A stretch of 64,000 nt of DNA from an uncultured Gemmatimonadota bacterium (GTDB taxonomy: Bacteria > Gemmatimonadota > Gemmatimonadetes > Gemmatimonadales > Gemmatimonadaceae): contig CAIVZZ010000006.1 of assembly GCA_903910555.1 (NCBI GenBank), positions 62,001 through 126,000 of the forward strand. The letters are read 5' to 3'. Below are positions 39,464 to 47,789 of this stretch, in pieces. The position numbers were made by a program, and so were the translations under genes. The notes below the pieces were generated by a model that ran no database searches, was not told where the DNA came from, and was given only the letters and a program-made list of their open reading frames with translations. Each line of letters starts with the position of its first letter. Positions within the stretch are counted from its first letter, which is position 1.

Positions 39464-41548
39464 CTAAAACCAGCGTCCCACCCGAATGAGAATCGCCCGC
39501 TGCCCTGTATTCGCCACTCCTTCTTCAACGCGAATCGGCCCAACCGGCGTCGCCGCCTCGAGTCCCGCGCGAATACCACCGAACAGCTCACCCGACGTCG
39601 TCCCCGGCACGCGGTGCAGCGCTCCATATCCATCGGCAACTTCGCCCGACATGAACTCGACTCTGGCGTGCAGCAGAGCATTCACTCGCTTCCGAATCAG
39701 CAAACTTCCAAATGCTTCCTGACTCCCTCGCAGCTCTCCAATCCTGAATCCCGCAAAGCCGTCATCGCCGCCGAGCGCGAAGGTCTCCTGGATCGGCAGC
39801 CGATTGCCCCAGCCGCCGCGAATTCGCCCGGTGATGTCAAAGTCACCGGCGAGCAACCACTTCTTGCTCGCATCGACTTTCGCCCGCTGAAAGTCGGCCA
39901 GCGCGAGCAGCTCGGCCATCGACCCCATTTCATAATCTGATTGCGCGCGGTAGACGGCTGCGCGCAGTCCCACCGTCCCGCGTGTGTTCGCGAGCGGCTC
40001 GCTCCAGAACCGTCCTTCCACGCCGATCTCGCCCTGCCACACGCCCGCGCTTGGATCCTGTTTCAGTCCGATAAAGCCGACGAAGTCTTGTGTCTCCGCC
40101 GACGGAAGCTCTCCATCGCCTTTGAAAAGCCGCACGAGCTCATGCTTCAGCTGTGCCTCAACCGTGAACGGGACATACGTCTTTCTCACGAGCGCGCGGC
40201 GGCGCACGAACACATCGAGGTCCTGCTCGTACGTGCCGAGGCGCGCCATCGCCACACCCTCTGCGTCGCCGTCGAGCAGCGCGCGGTCGATCCCGCCCGC
40301 CCAGAGCCGTCCCGACATGAACTGGTCGAACGCGAATCCCACGCCGAAGGAAGTCTGCGGGGCGGGGTCGAGCTGCACGTGAAACGTCACGTTCGGCCCG
40401 GACCCGCTCGGCTGCAGCCAGAGCGCTCGATATCGCTCGTGATGGCTGATCGATGTGATCCCCGAATCGAGCCGCGCGATATTCAGTTTCTCGCCGGCGG
40501 AGACGCCGAGCTCGTCCAGCACGAGGTCGCCGTCGACAATGCGCACGCCCGAGAAGCCGACCTGCTTCACCATCGTCGGCAGCGGTACGTTCCGCGGTGC
40601 TGACGAGAGCGACTTGAGACACGTCGCGGCCGCGAACGCCGCCCGCGCCGCCACCTTGCCGACTTCAATCAGCGAGTCCGTCGTCTTTCGGCTGAAATTC
40701 AGATTCTCGAACGACATCGTCGCGTTCGTGATGAGCACGTCGCGGCGCTGCGTCATGATCGTGTCCTGCTCGAACAGCGAGTTGAGCAGAACGGCGGTGA
40801 TTGTAAACGGGTTGTCGAATGTTTTCGGATCGGGGCCGGCGAACGGCAGCAGCGAAATCCACGACCGCTGTGCGCCGAGCTGCCGCGCGACCTGCACCGG
40901 CGCGTTCTCGGCGATGCCGCCGTCGACGAGCCAGAGACTGTCGATCTGCACCGGACGCAGCACCACCGGGATCGCCGCGCTGGCGCGCACCGCGCGCGCC
41001 AGATCGCCCGTGCCCATCACCACGGGCGCGCGCGTTGCGACGTCGGTCGCCACCGCGCGAAACGGAATGGGGAGCGAATCGAAATTGCCGCGCGCCATGA
41101 GATTGCCGCGCAGCATCAGCGCCGACATAAACGCGTTGACCTCGGCCTCTCGCACCGCACCGCTCTGCAGCACGTAGCCCAGCTGTCCTTTCTCCCACAC
41201 GGCGAGCGGGCGAATCGTCCCGAGCGCCGAAGAAACTTTCGGCTCGTACGTCCGGATCATCTTTTCGATCGGCAGCGTGCGCAGGAGCGAATCGATCTGC
41301 AGCCCCGAGTAGCCGGACGCGTACAATCCGCCGATGATCGAGCCGATGCTCGTGCCGACGACGAGATCGGGCTTCAGCCCGAGGCTGTCCATGATTTCGA
41401 GCACGCCGATGTGCGCGAATCCTTTCGCGCCGCCGCCGGAGAGCACGAGTGCGGTTTTCGCCGGCGCACAAGGTTGCGCGCGCGCGTCGCGGGCCATCAC
41501 AGATGCTGCGACAGTCAGCAACAACACCCGTTTCAGGCGAAACACCAT
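39464..41548 (-). CDS. patatin-like phospholipase fused to an Omp85-type barrel (PlpD/RssA-like)
   Basis: 694 residues with a signal peptide ending ARA-Q. Patatin domain: oxyanion loop SGGGAKGFAHIGVL, nucleophile Ser67 in GTSIGS, and catalytic Asp in LWLVDGGIAENAPV. A POTRA-like region (VRIVDGDLVLDELGVSAGEKLNIARLDSGI) follows, and then a 16-strand Omp85-like barrel (TSFGVGFAFDQFMSG ... ILIRVGRWF, terminal Phe). This patatin-POTRA-barrel order is that of type Vd autotransporters such as PlpD, which place a lipase on the cell surface, or of RssA-like envelope lipases. Both catalytic residues are present. A TATAGT lies a few bases upstream of the start. Confidence 0.88.
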   Translation of the reverse strand: MVFRLKRVLLLTVAASVMARDARAQPCAPAKTALVLSGGGAKGFAHIGVLEIMDSLGLKPDLVVGTSIGSIIGGLYASGYSGLQIDSLLRTLPIEKMIRTYEPKVSSALGTIRPLAVWEKGQLGYVLQSGAVREAEVNAFMSALMLRGNLMARGNFDSLPIPFRAVATDVATRAPVVMGTGDLARAVRASAAIPVVLRPVQIDSLWLVDGGIAENAPVQVARQLGAQRSWISLLPFAGPDPKTFDNPFTITAVLLNSLFEQDTIMTQRRDVLITNATMSFENLNFSRKTTDSLIEVGKVAARAAFAAATCLKSLSSAPRNVPLPTMVKQVGFSGVRIVDGDLVLDELGVSAGEKLNIARLDSGITSISHHERYRALWLQPSGSGPNVTFHVQLDPAPQTSFGVGFAFDQFMSGRLWAGGIDRALLDGDAEGVAMARLGTYEQDLDVFVRRRALVRKTYVPFTVEAQLKHELVRLFKGDGELPSAETQDFVGFIGLKQDPSAGVWQGEIGVEGRFWSEPLANTRGTVGLRAAVYRAQSDYEMGSMAELLALADFQRAKVDASKKWLLAGDFDITGRIRGGWGNRLPIQETFALGGDDGFAGFRIGELRGSQEAFGSLLIRKRVNALLHARVEFMSGEVADGYGALHRVPGTTSGELFGGIRAGLEAATPVGPIRVEEGVANTGQRAILIRVGRWF

Positions 41549-41600
41549 ATTAGGACTATAGTGGGCGACGCGCGGGAATGAAGGCTATCTTACCCGCTTG

Positions 41601-42788
41601 ATGAATCTCTCCAAGACAGACGCCTTCACGACGATCTCCTCCGGTGCCGGAGGACCAGCGAGCGGCACGCTGCAGGAGCCGGAGCTCGCGGCACTCGGCT
41701 CCGACATCACGGGGCTCGCGCTTTGGGCGGTCGTATTCGCCGGCGGAATCGGTTCGCGCTTCTGGCCGCTCTCCACGCCGCAGCGGCCAAAACCGCTCTT
41801 GGCGCTGGTCACGGGGAATTCGCTGCTCGAGGATACCGTCGGCCGGCTGCAGCCGCTGATTCCGCCGGAACGCGTGATCGTGGTGACGAGCCGCGACATC
41901 GCGCCGGCCATTCGTACGGCCGTGCGTGATCTCCCCGAGGAGAACATCCTCATCGAGCCGCGCCCGCTCGGTACGGCAGCCGCGCTCGCATGGGGTGTGC
42001 AGGAAGTCGCGCGCCGCGCCGGGCGCGAAACTCCCGTTTGCGCAATGCATACCGACCTCGCGATCTCATTTCCTGGTGCGTTCCGTGATGCGCTCGGTCG
42101 CGCTGCTGCCGTTGCGAATCGCGAAGGCGCAGTCGTCACGCTCGGTGTTCGCCCGACGCGCGCGGAGCCTTCATTTGGATATGTGGAGCTTGGCGAAGCG
42201 CTCGACAGCGGCGCGACGCTCTCGCAAGGCGGCGCGTACCAAGTCGCGCGGTTTGTCGAAAAGCCCGCAGAGGCCGATGCCGCGACGCTCACCGGCGACG
42301 GAGCACTGTGGCATTCGGGGATTGTTGTGGGATCGGCGAAGACATTCCTGGATAAGCTCGCGCGCTACACGCCGGAGATCGCGCCCGGCCTCGACGCGCT
42401 CGCGTCCGGGAATCTTCCCGCGTTTGCCGGAATGATTCGCTCGGTGAGCATCGAGCGCGGGCTGCTCGAGCGCATCAGTAAATTTCTCGTGTTGCTCGCC
42501 GATTTTGGCTGGGACGACGTCGGCACATGGGCGAGTCTCCGTCGCGCGCGTGAGCTTGATGACGACGGCAACGGCGCGCTCGGGCCCGTGCAGTTCGTCG
42601 ACGCCGAAAGCAATGTCGTCCACACCGAGGCGGGAACCGTCGTGCTCTTTGGCGTTTCGAAGCTGCTCGTCGTGTCATTACCGGGACTGACATTCATCAC
42701 GACGCTCGAACGCGCGAACGATCTGAAGCCGTTGCTCGACGCGCTGCCGGGAAGTCTGCGCGTGAACCCCGGCGGGGACGCGAGTTGA
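41601..42788 (+). CDS. manC: mannose-1-phosphate guanylyltransferase
   Basis: 395 residues with the nucleotidyltransferase signature AGGIGSRFWPLSTPQRPKPLL near residue 45, LIEPRPLGTAAALAWGVQEV, the metal and substrate region HTDLAISFP, and RFVEKPAEADAATLTGDGALWHSGIVVGS. The left-handed beta-helix/cupin end (LLVVSLPGLTFITTLERAND) is short, so it is the type I GMPP alone and not a PMI-GMPP fusion. It makes GDP-mannose for polysaccharide, lipid or GDP-sugar synthesis. ATG 41601 is preferred to the TTG one codon upstream. No partner sugar genes are adjacent. Confidence 0.9.
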   Translation: MNLSKTDAFTTISSGAGGPASGTLQEPELAALGSDITGLALWAVVFAGGIGSRFWPLSTPQRPKPLLALVTGNSLLEDTVGRLQPLIPPERVIVVTSRDIAPAIRTAVRDLPEENILIEPRPLGTAAALAWGVQEVARRAGRETPVCAMHTDLAISFPGAFRDALGRAAAVANREGAVVTLGVRPTRAEPSFGYVELGEALDSGATLSQGGAYQVARFVEKPAEADAATLTGDGALWHSGIVVGSAKTFLDKLARYTPEIAPGLDALASGNLPAFAGMIRSVSIERGLLERISKFLVLLADFGWDDVGTWASLRRARELDDDGNGALGPVQFVDAESNVVHTEAGTVVLFGVSKLLVVSLPGLTFITTLERANDLKPLLDALPGSLRVNPGGDAS

Positions 42789-42820
42789 GGAAGCTGACGG
42801 ATCCGGTATCTTCGAAAGGG

Positions 42821-42826
42821 TACAAT
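42821..42826 (+). promoter_or_regulatory. -10 box of the apaG gene
   Basis: TACAAT at 42821-42826 matches the -10 consensus at five of six positions and would give a leader of about 30 bases before the apaG ATG. No convincing -35 is present. Confidence 0.4.
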
Positions 42827-42861
42827 TCTGTGACCCATAACGACCGGGCAATTCACACGAA

Positions 42862-43272
42862 ATGACTGCGCCAGGGCCATTTTTCTACAAAATCACGGAC
42901 GGCATCAGGGTCACGGTGCGACCGGTATATCTCCCGGAACAATCGATCCCGGAGCAGCAGCAATTCGTGTTTGCGTATTACGTGCGGGTTGAGAATGTGG
43001 GAACGCAGTCGGCGCAGCTCTTGTCGCGCCGCTGGCGCATTCACGATTCGATCGGTGAAGACACCGAGGTCGCGGGCGATGGCGTCGTCGGCGAGCAGCC
43101 GCTGCTCATTCCCGGCGGCGTGCATTCGTATCAGAGTTTTTGCGTGCTAAAATCCGCCAGCGGGTTCATGGAGGGCGAATACCGTTTCGTGCGCGCCGAT
43201 TCTACCCGGTTCGACGCCGCGATTCCGCGTTTTACGCTCGCCGCCGATGAATGGCTCGGGTCTTCGAATTAG
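42862..43272 (+). CDS. apaG: ApaG domain protein (CO2+/Mg2+ efflux-associated)
   Basis: 136 residues, the full length of ApaG: ITDGIRVTVRPVYLPEQS, FVFAYYVRVENVGTQSAQLLSRRWRIHDSIGEDTEV, GVVGEQPLLIPGGVHSYQSFCVLKSASGFMEGEYRF. This is an Ig-like beta-sandwich found also in F-box proteins. The family was named from the E. coli apaGH operon; its direct function is not settled, though it is linked to cation and polyphosphate/ApnA homeostasis. The usual KsgA and ApaH neighbours are absent. Its last 26 bases overlap the start of the metalloprotease gene in another frame. Confidence 0.93.
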   Translation: MTAPGPFFYKITDGIRVTVRPVYLPEQSIPEQQQFVFAYYVRVENVGTQSAQLLSRRWRIHDSIGEDTEVAGDGVVGEQPLLIPGGVHSYQSFCVLKSASGFMEGEYRFVRADSTRFDAAIPRFTLAADEWLGSSN

Positions 43273-45919
43273 CGCGCGCGCCGCGTTAGTCGCAGCAACC
43301 GCGCTCTTCGCGCTGTCGGCCGCAGCGTGCCACCATGGCACCGACGCGCCGGGTGATGGATCGGCCGTAAGCAAAGTGAGTGTGAGCGTCGCACCGCCGC
43401 AACTGATTGTTGGTGGCGTGACGCAAGCCACCGCCGTGCTGATCGACGCGAACGGCGACACGGTCTTGGGACACGCGCCGGTCTGGTCGTCGCTCTCTCC
43501 CGCCGTCGTGAGCATCACCGCGACGGGCGTAGTCACGGGACTTCAGGCGGGCATCGGCACGGTCCGCGCGACGGCCGGTCTCGCAACAGGCGATGCGCAA
43601 ATCGTGGTGAAGAATCCGAGCGCGGGATCGATCACCTTCTCGCGCGACACCGCAACGATCGCTCTTCCCGGTGGCGCCACGCAGCTCATCGCCACAGTGC
43701 GCGATTCAACGGGCAATCTGATTCCGAATCCGACGCTCGTCTGGCAGTCGTCGGCTCCGCTCATCGCGGCGGTGAACTCCATTGGTCTGGTGACCGGTGT
43801 CGCCGTCGGTTCAGCGGTGATTACCGCGACGATCAACGGATTCACAGCGCAGGCCAATATCACCGTCACGATCACACCGAACGCCAGCGCACCGCTGATC
43901 GTCTCGACAAATCCAGAGCCGCTGCGCCCGGGTGGAACGTTCACGGTCGTCGGGAATAATTTCTCGCCTACTCCCGCGGGAAATGTGGTGGTCGTCGACG
44001 GAGTCCCCGTGACAGTGAACGCGTCAACCATCAACGCGCTCTCGATCACGCTTCCGACGACCTTCTCGTGCGTTCCGTCGCATCCGGTGTTCATACAGGT
44101 CACCGCGAACGGCTTGATCGGCGGTGGATCGACCACGCTTCAGGTCGCAAATCCGCGCACGCTGGCGATCGGACAGTCGGTGACGATCACCGATCCCACG
44201 CAGGTGCGCTGCAACGAGCTCGATCTTACCGGGGGGCGCTATGTAATCAGCGTGTACAACGCGTATCGCTCTACGGTTACGCCAACATCCAACGGCGCGG
44301 TCTCGCTCACAGTGCGAGGCGGCGTACCGGCGACGTCGACGGCATCGGCGGTTGCAGCGGCAGTTGCGTCACGCGCGAATGTCGCGCCTGTCGCAGCGCG
44401 ACTTCCTGTGCGTCTTCCTGCGTTCGGCGGCGCCGAGTTCGAGTCCGCTCAGCGACTCCAGCGCGAGCGTGCCGCAGAGCAGAGTCACGCCACGCTTCTC
44501 CAGCAGAACATCGACTTTCTCCGCGCGCATTCCGTTGAGCTCCACGCGCAGCTCTCCGCGTCCCGTGCAACGCCGCCCTCGGCCATCGGCGCACAGGTCG
44601 TCAACGTCGGCAACATCACGACGGTAAAAGTGCCGAACCTCAACGCGACGAGCTTCTGCGTGACCAGCACGCAGATTGGCGTGCGCACGGTATTTGTCGG
44701 CCAGCATTCGGTCATCGTCGAGGACACCACGACCGTCTTCGCCGGCGGCCCCACGCTCGCCGGTGAGATGGACAACTACTATCAGCAACTCGGCGCCGAG
44801 TTCGAGAGCGTGATGTATCCGATAGTGCTCGCGAACTTCGGCAACCCGCTCGTGATGGATCCGCAGCTCGGCAATCTCGGCAAGATCGTGATGGTCTTCT
44901 CACCGCGCGTGAACAACGCGAACGAGGGGAGCATCCTCGGATTTGCGGTGAACTGCGATTTTTTCCAGCCGACCACGTTCCCCTCGAGCAACTTCGGCGA
45001 GTACCTCTACGCGGCCGTTCCCACGAGCACCGCACTCGGCTACTTCGATCCCGGCACGCGCGATTCGTGGCTGCGCCAGATGCGGCCGACGATCATTCAC
45101 GAAGTGAAGCACATCGCCGCGTTCGCGCAGCGCATCAACGGCAAACTCACGCTCGAAGATCTCTCATGGGAAGAGGGAATGGCGCGCAATGCAGAAGAGC
45201 TCTACGCGCGCACATTTTATAAAACGCAGGCAAAGCAAAACACGGGCTACGCGGCAAGCATCGCCTGTGACAATCAGTACGCCAACGCCGCGTCGCCGTG
45301 CGCGAATCGTCCGTATCTCATGCTGCGCCACTTCGATGGCCTCTACTCGTATCTCCAGTCGCCGGAGATCGTGTCGATGCTCGGCCGCACCTATGTGAGT
45401 GACTTCACGTTCTATGCGTCAGCCTGGTCCGTCGAGCGCTGGGCGAACGACATTTTCTCGACGAGCGAAGCGCAGTTCCTGAAAGACTGGACGTTGAGCA
45501 GCGTCACCGGCGTCGCGAATCTCGAAGCGCGCACAGGAGTCAGCTGGGAACAGATGCTCGGCGAATGGTCGCTGGCGATGTATGTCGACGACTTTCCGGG
45601 ATTTACACCGGCCAACTCGCATCTGCAGTTCCCGTCGTGGAACCTGCACGACATCTGGCTGGGGATGTGCACCGATTTCGGGCCGTGCGTGAATCCGAAT
45701 ACGCTCTCGACCCCATACTATCCGGCGAGCAGTCCGTTCAATCCGCACTTCGTCACGTATGGGAACTTCGCAGTGAATCTGACGACGCTCGAAGGCGGTG
45801 CGTTCTCGATCTTCGATCTCTCAGGGCTGCAGTCGGCAAAACAGCTGATCGAGTTGAAGTCGCCCAACGGCGGCGATCCACCTTCCACCGTGCGGATCGC
45901 GATCGTCAGGGTGCAGTAG
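43247..45919 (+). CDS. surface lipoprotein with Ig-like domains and an M30-like zinc metalloprotease
   Basis: 890 residues. Lipobox SAAAC (Cys about 28). Two BIG2-like Ig domains follow (VSVAPPQLIVGGVTQATAVLIDANGD ... VVKNPS, then ITFSRDTATIALPGGATQLIATVRDSTGN), an IPT/TIG domain (APLIVSTNPEPLRPGGTFTVVGNNFSP), and a region with SFCVTSTQIGVRTVF. The protease domain has IIHEVKHIAAFAQRI, the zinc motif HEVKH, with WEEGMARNAEELYA supplying the downstream Glu, as in hyicolysin-type M30 peptidases. It is probably surface-exposed. ATG 43247 lies inside apaG. The 3' end overlaps the convergent TPR gene by 14 bases. Confidence 0.82.
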   Translation: MNGSGLRISARAALVAATALFALSAAACHHGTDAPGDGSAVSKVSVSVAPPQLIVGGVTQATAVLIDANGDTVLGHAPVWSSLSPAVVSITATGVVTGLQAGIGTVRATAGLATGDAQIVVKNPSAGSITFSRDTATIALPGGATQLIATVRDSTGNLIPNPTLVWQSSAPLIAAVNSIGLVTGVAVGSAVITATINGFTAQANITVTITPNASAPLIVSTNPEPLRPGGTFTVVGNNFSPTPAGNVVVVDGVPVTVNASTINALSITLPTTFSCVPSHPVFIQVTANGLIGGGSTTLQVANPRTLAIGQSVTITDPTQVRCNELDLTGGRYVISVYNAYRSTVTPTSNGAVSLTVRGGVPATSTASAVAAAVASRANVAPVAARLPVRLPAFGGAEFESAQRLQRERAAEQSHATLLQQNIDFLRAHSVELHAQLSASRATPPSAIGAQVVNVGNITTVKVPNLNATSFCVTSTQIGVRTVFVGQHSVIVEDTTTVFAGGPTLAGEMDNYYQQLGAEFESVMYPIVLANFGNPLVMDPQLGNLGKIVMVFSPRVNNANEGSILGFAVNCDFFQPTTFPSSNFGEYLYAAVPTSTALGYFDPGTRDSWLRQMRPTIIHEVKHIAAFAQRINGKLTLEDLSWEEGMARNAEELYARTFYKTQAKQNTGYAASIACDNQYANAASPCANRPYLMLRHFDGLYSYLQSPEIVSMLGRTYVSDFTFYASAWSVERWANDIFSTSEAQFLKDWTLSSVTGVANLEARTGVSWEQMLGEWSLAMYVDDFPGFTPANSHLQFPSWNLHDIWLGMCTDFGPCVNPNTLSTPYYPASSPFNPHFVTYGNFAVNLTTLEGGAFSIFDLSGLQSAKQLIELKSPNGGDPPSTVRIAIVRVQ

Positions 45920-47693
45920 CTCCCGTGCAGAAGGACTTGGCCATCCCCTCGGCGGCTGTGTTCAGCTTCGTGTAGGCGTCACGCAGTTCGTCCGCGCTCG
46001 TGCCCTCGTCGACGCCATGGGAGATCGCCGCGTCGGCCCATACGAGTGACTGCATTGCGTCTTTGGTGGCGGCGCACTGTTTCGTTTTCGCTGCTGTCGT
46101 GAGTTCGCTCTGCGCGAGCTGCATCGTCACGGCCGCAATGAGGCTTCGCGTGTCGGGGCGTGAATCGACGCTGTCGGCAATCGCAAAAAGTCTGATCGTC
46201 GTGCGCCAGACGTCTTCATCGGGCGTACCGGCGCGAAGCACCTGCATTCCGCGCCCGACGGCGTAGGAGCGGAGAAGATCCGAACCGTCGCCTTTTCGCG
46301 GTGCACGAGCGAGCGTCGCGAGTGCGCTATCCACGCGATGCTGCGAAAACCAAAGCTCCGCCACGCGCAAATAACCGCGCGTCATCAACGAGTCGAGCCG
46401 CACGGCCTCGCGAAGTGCCGCGAGTTCGTTCGTCGCATTCCCAGTGGCGCGCGCCGCTGTTGCCGCGAGGACGTGGAAATCAGGGATGTCGGGGAATCGC
46501 TCCAGGCCGCGCTGGAACGCCGAGCTATTTTCGCCCGCGACAAGCTGCAAATACTCGAGATACAGAATAGGATCGCTCGGATGTTTCTTGACGCTGCGCG
46601 CGATTTTCGAAACCGCGCCGAGCGTGTCGCCCATCGCGCGAAGCGCGGCGACGTGACTCGCTTCCATCACGGAGTCGTCGCGGAACTCCAGATCCTCCGC
46701 GTCGAGCGAATCTCCCAGCACGGCGGCGTTCTTGTTGTCGGAGAGTGCGCTGTACGCCCGGAACATCAGGCGGCGCACCTGCATCTCTCCCGGCTGCTTT
46801 GCGAGCAGCAAGTGGCCTGACGTGACGGCAAATGCCGGCTCGCGCAGCCGCAGCATCGACTCGACCGCCAGCACGCCGAGGTCGAGGCTGTCCGGGCGCA
46901 GCGCCACAACGTGGCTCCATTCGGCAGCGGCCTTCGTGGGCTGCTTCATCGCAGTGAGCGCCTCGGCCCTGATCACGGCGGCGATGATGTTCAGTGAATC
47001 GACCGCGAGGACTTCTTCGGCGATTTCCGCAACAGAATCCGCGCTCGCGCCGGACATCACCATCTCGGTGGCGAGGCAAGTCTTGGCGAGCGTGCTGTGC
47101 GGATAGCCGGTGACCGCGCGCCGCGCTTCATCAACCGCTTTTGCCGCTTGCGATGATCGTGCGGCGTTCTCGCATCGCCTGAGCCCGATCATCTGCGTGC
47201 GCGCGCGAACCACTTCATGAGCAAGCGAGTCGCCCGCCGCCGCGGCTGTCAGCGCGTGTATGGTCGGCAACGGCTGCCGGAGGCGCCAATCGCGCACGAG
47301 CGTAATCTCGGCGTGCACTTCCAGCGGTCCGCCGCGCTTTCCGACTACGGATCCGATAATTATTTCATCCGCTCGTAACAGATGCGCCAAATCGTGCAGT
47401 ATCGGACCGGCGATAACGGTGTCGGGTTTATAGCCCGCGAACTCGAGCAGATGTTCGGTCGTATCGCCGTCGAGTACGCGCAGCTCGCGCTTGTTCGAGA
47501 GGCGGGTGATGTACGATCGAAGGCTCGCAGCGACCTGACGGGCGAGCCTCCGGTCACCATCGGAGCTGAGCGGTGCGACAACGAGCGTCTGCTGAATGAA
47601 CTCCTGCGCTGCGAGCGGCGACCACGCCGCAACCGACAGCGATAGCGGCAGGAGGCGCCAGCCCCGGCGTAGAAAGTTGGAAGACGATCGCAT
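45906..47693 (-). CDS. exported FlgO/TolB-like domain plus TPR protein
   Basis: 595 residues with a signal peptide (residues about 1-30, ending LAAQ). An N-terminal TolB/FlgO-like domain (QQTLVVAPLSSDGDRRLARQVAASLRSYI, LLRADEIIIGSVVGKRGGPLEVHAEITLV) is followed by a long TPR solenoid (AAEWSHVVALRPDSLDLGVLAVESMLRLREPAF, LAALREAVRLDSLMTRGYLRVAELWFSQHRVDSALATL). No catalytic motif is present. The architecture matches the C-terminal part of the gene at the left edge of the window, but here it is a secreted protein. The likely role is protein-protein interaction in the periplasm. Direct 11-bp repeats lie upstream of the gene. Confidence 0.75.
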   Translation of the reverse strand: MRSSSNFLRRGWRLLPLSLSVAAWSPLAAQEFIQQTLVVAPLSSDGDRRLARQVAASLRSYITRLSNKRELRVLDGDTTEHLLEFAGYKPDTVIAGPILHDLAHLLRADEIIIGSVVGKRGGPLEVHAEITLVRDWRLRQPLPTIHALTAAAAGDSLAHEVVRARTQMIGLRRCENAARSSQAAKAVDEARRAVTGYPHSTLAKTCLATEMVMSGASADSVAEIAEEVLAVDSLNIIAAVIRAEALTAMKQPTKAAAEWSHVVALRPDSLDLGVLAVESMLRLREPAFAVTSGHLLLAKQPGEMQVRRLMFRAYSALSDNKNAAVLGDSLDAEDLEFRDDSVMEASHVAALRAMGDTLGAVSKIARSVKKHPSDPILYLEYLQLVAGENSSAFQRGLERFPDIPDFHVLAATAARATGNATNELAALREAVRLDSLMTRGYLRVAELWFSQHRVDSALATLARAPRKGDGSDLLRSYAVGRGMQVLRAGTPDEDVWRTTIRLFAIADSVDSRPDTRSLIAAVTMQLAQSELTTAAKTKQCAATKDAMQSLVWADAAISHGVDEGTSADELRDAYTKLNTAAEGMAKSFCTGATAP

Positions 47694-47739
47694 GAGTGAA
47701 ATGATCGCCGTTTCAGCTGCGCGGCGCTACTGCTTTACT

Positions 47740-47772
47740 GGTTACGGTTCGTTTACAATCGGTTTACAAAGC
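47740..47772. promoter_or_regulatory. three 11-bp-phased direct repeats upstream of the TPR gene
   Basis: On the plus strand: GGTTACGGTTC, GTTTACAATCG and GTTTACAAAGC in tandem, with the core GTTTACA at an 11-base period (the first copy has two changes). This is the layout bound by OmpR/PhoB-family response regulators. The target is the minus-strand TPR gene starting about 45 bases away. Confidence 0.5.
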
Positions 47773-47789
47773 CGGTGTTCGCCGGGCGC

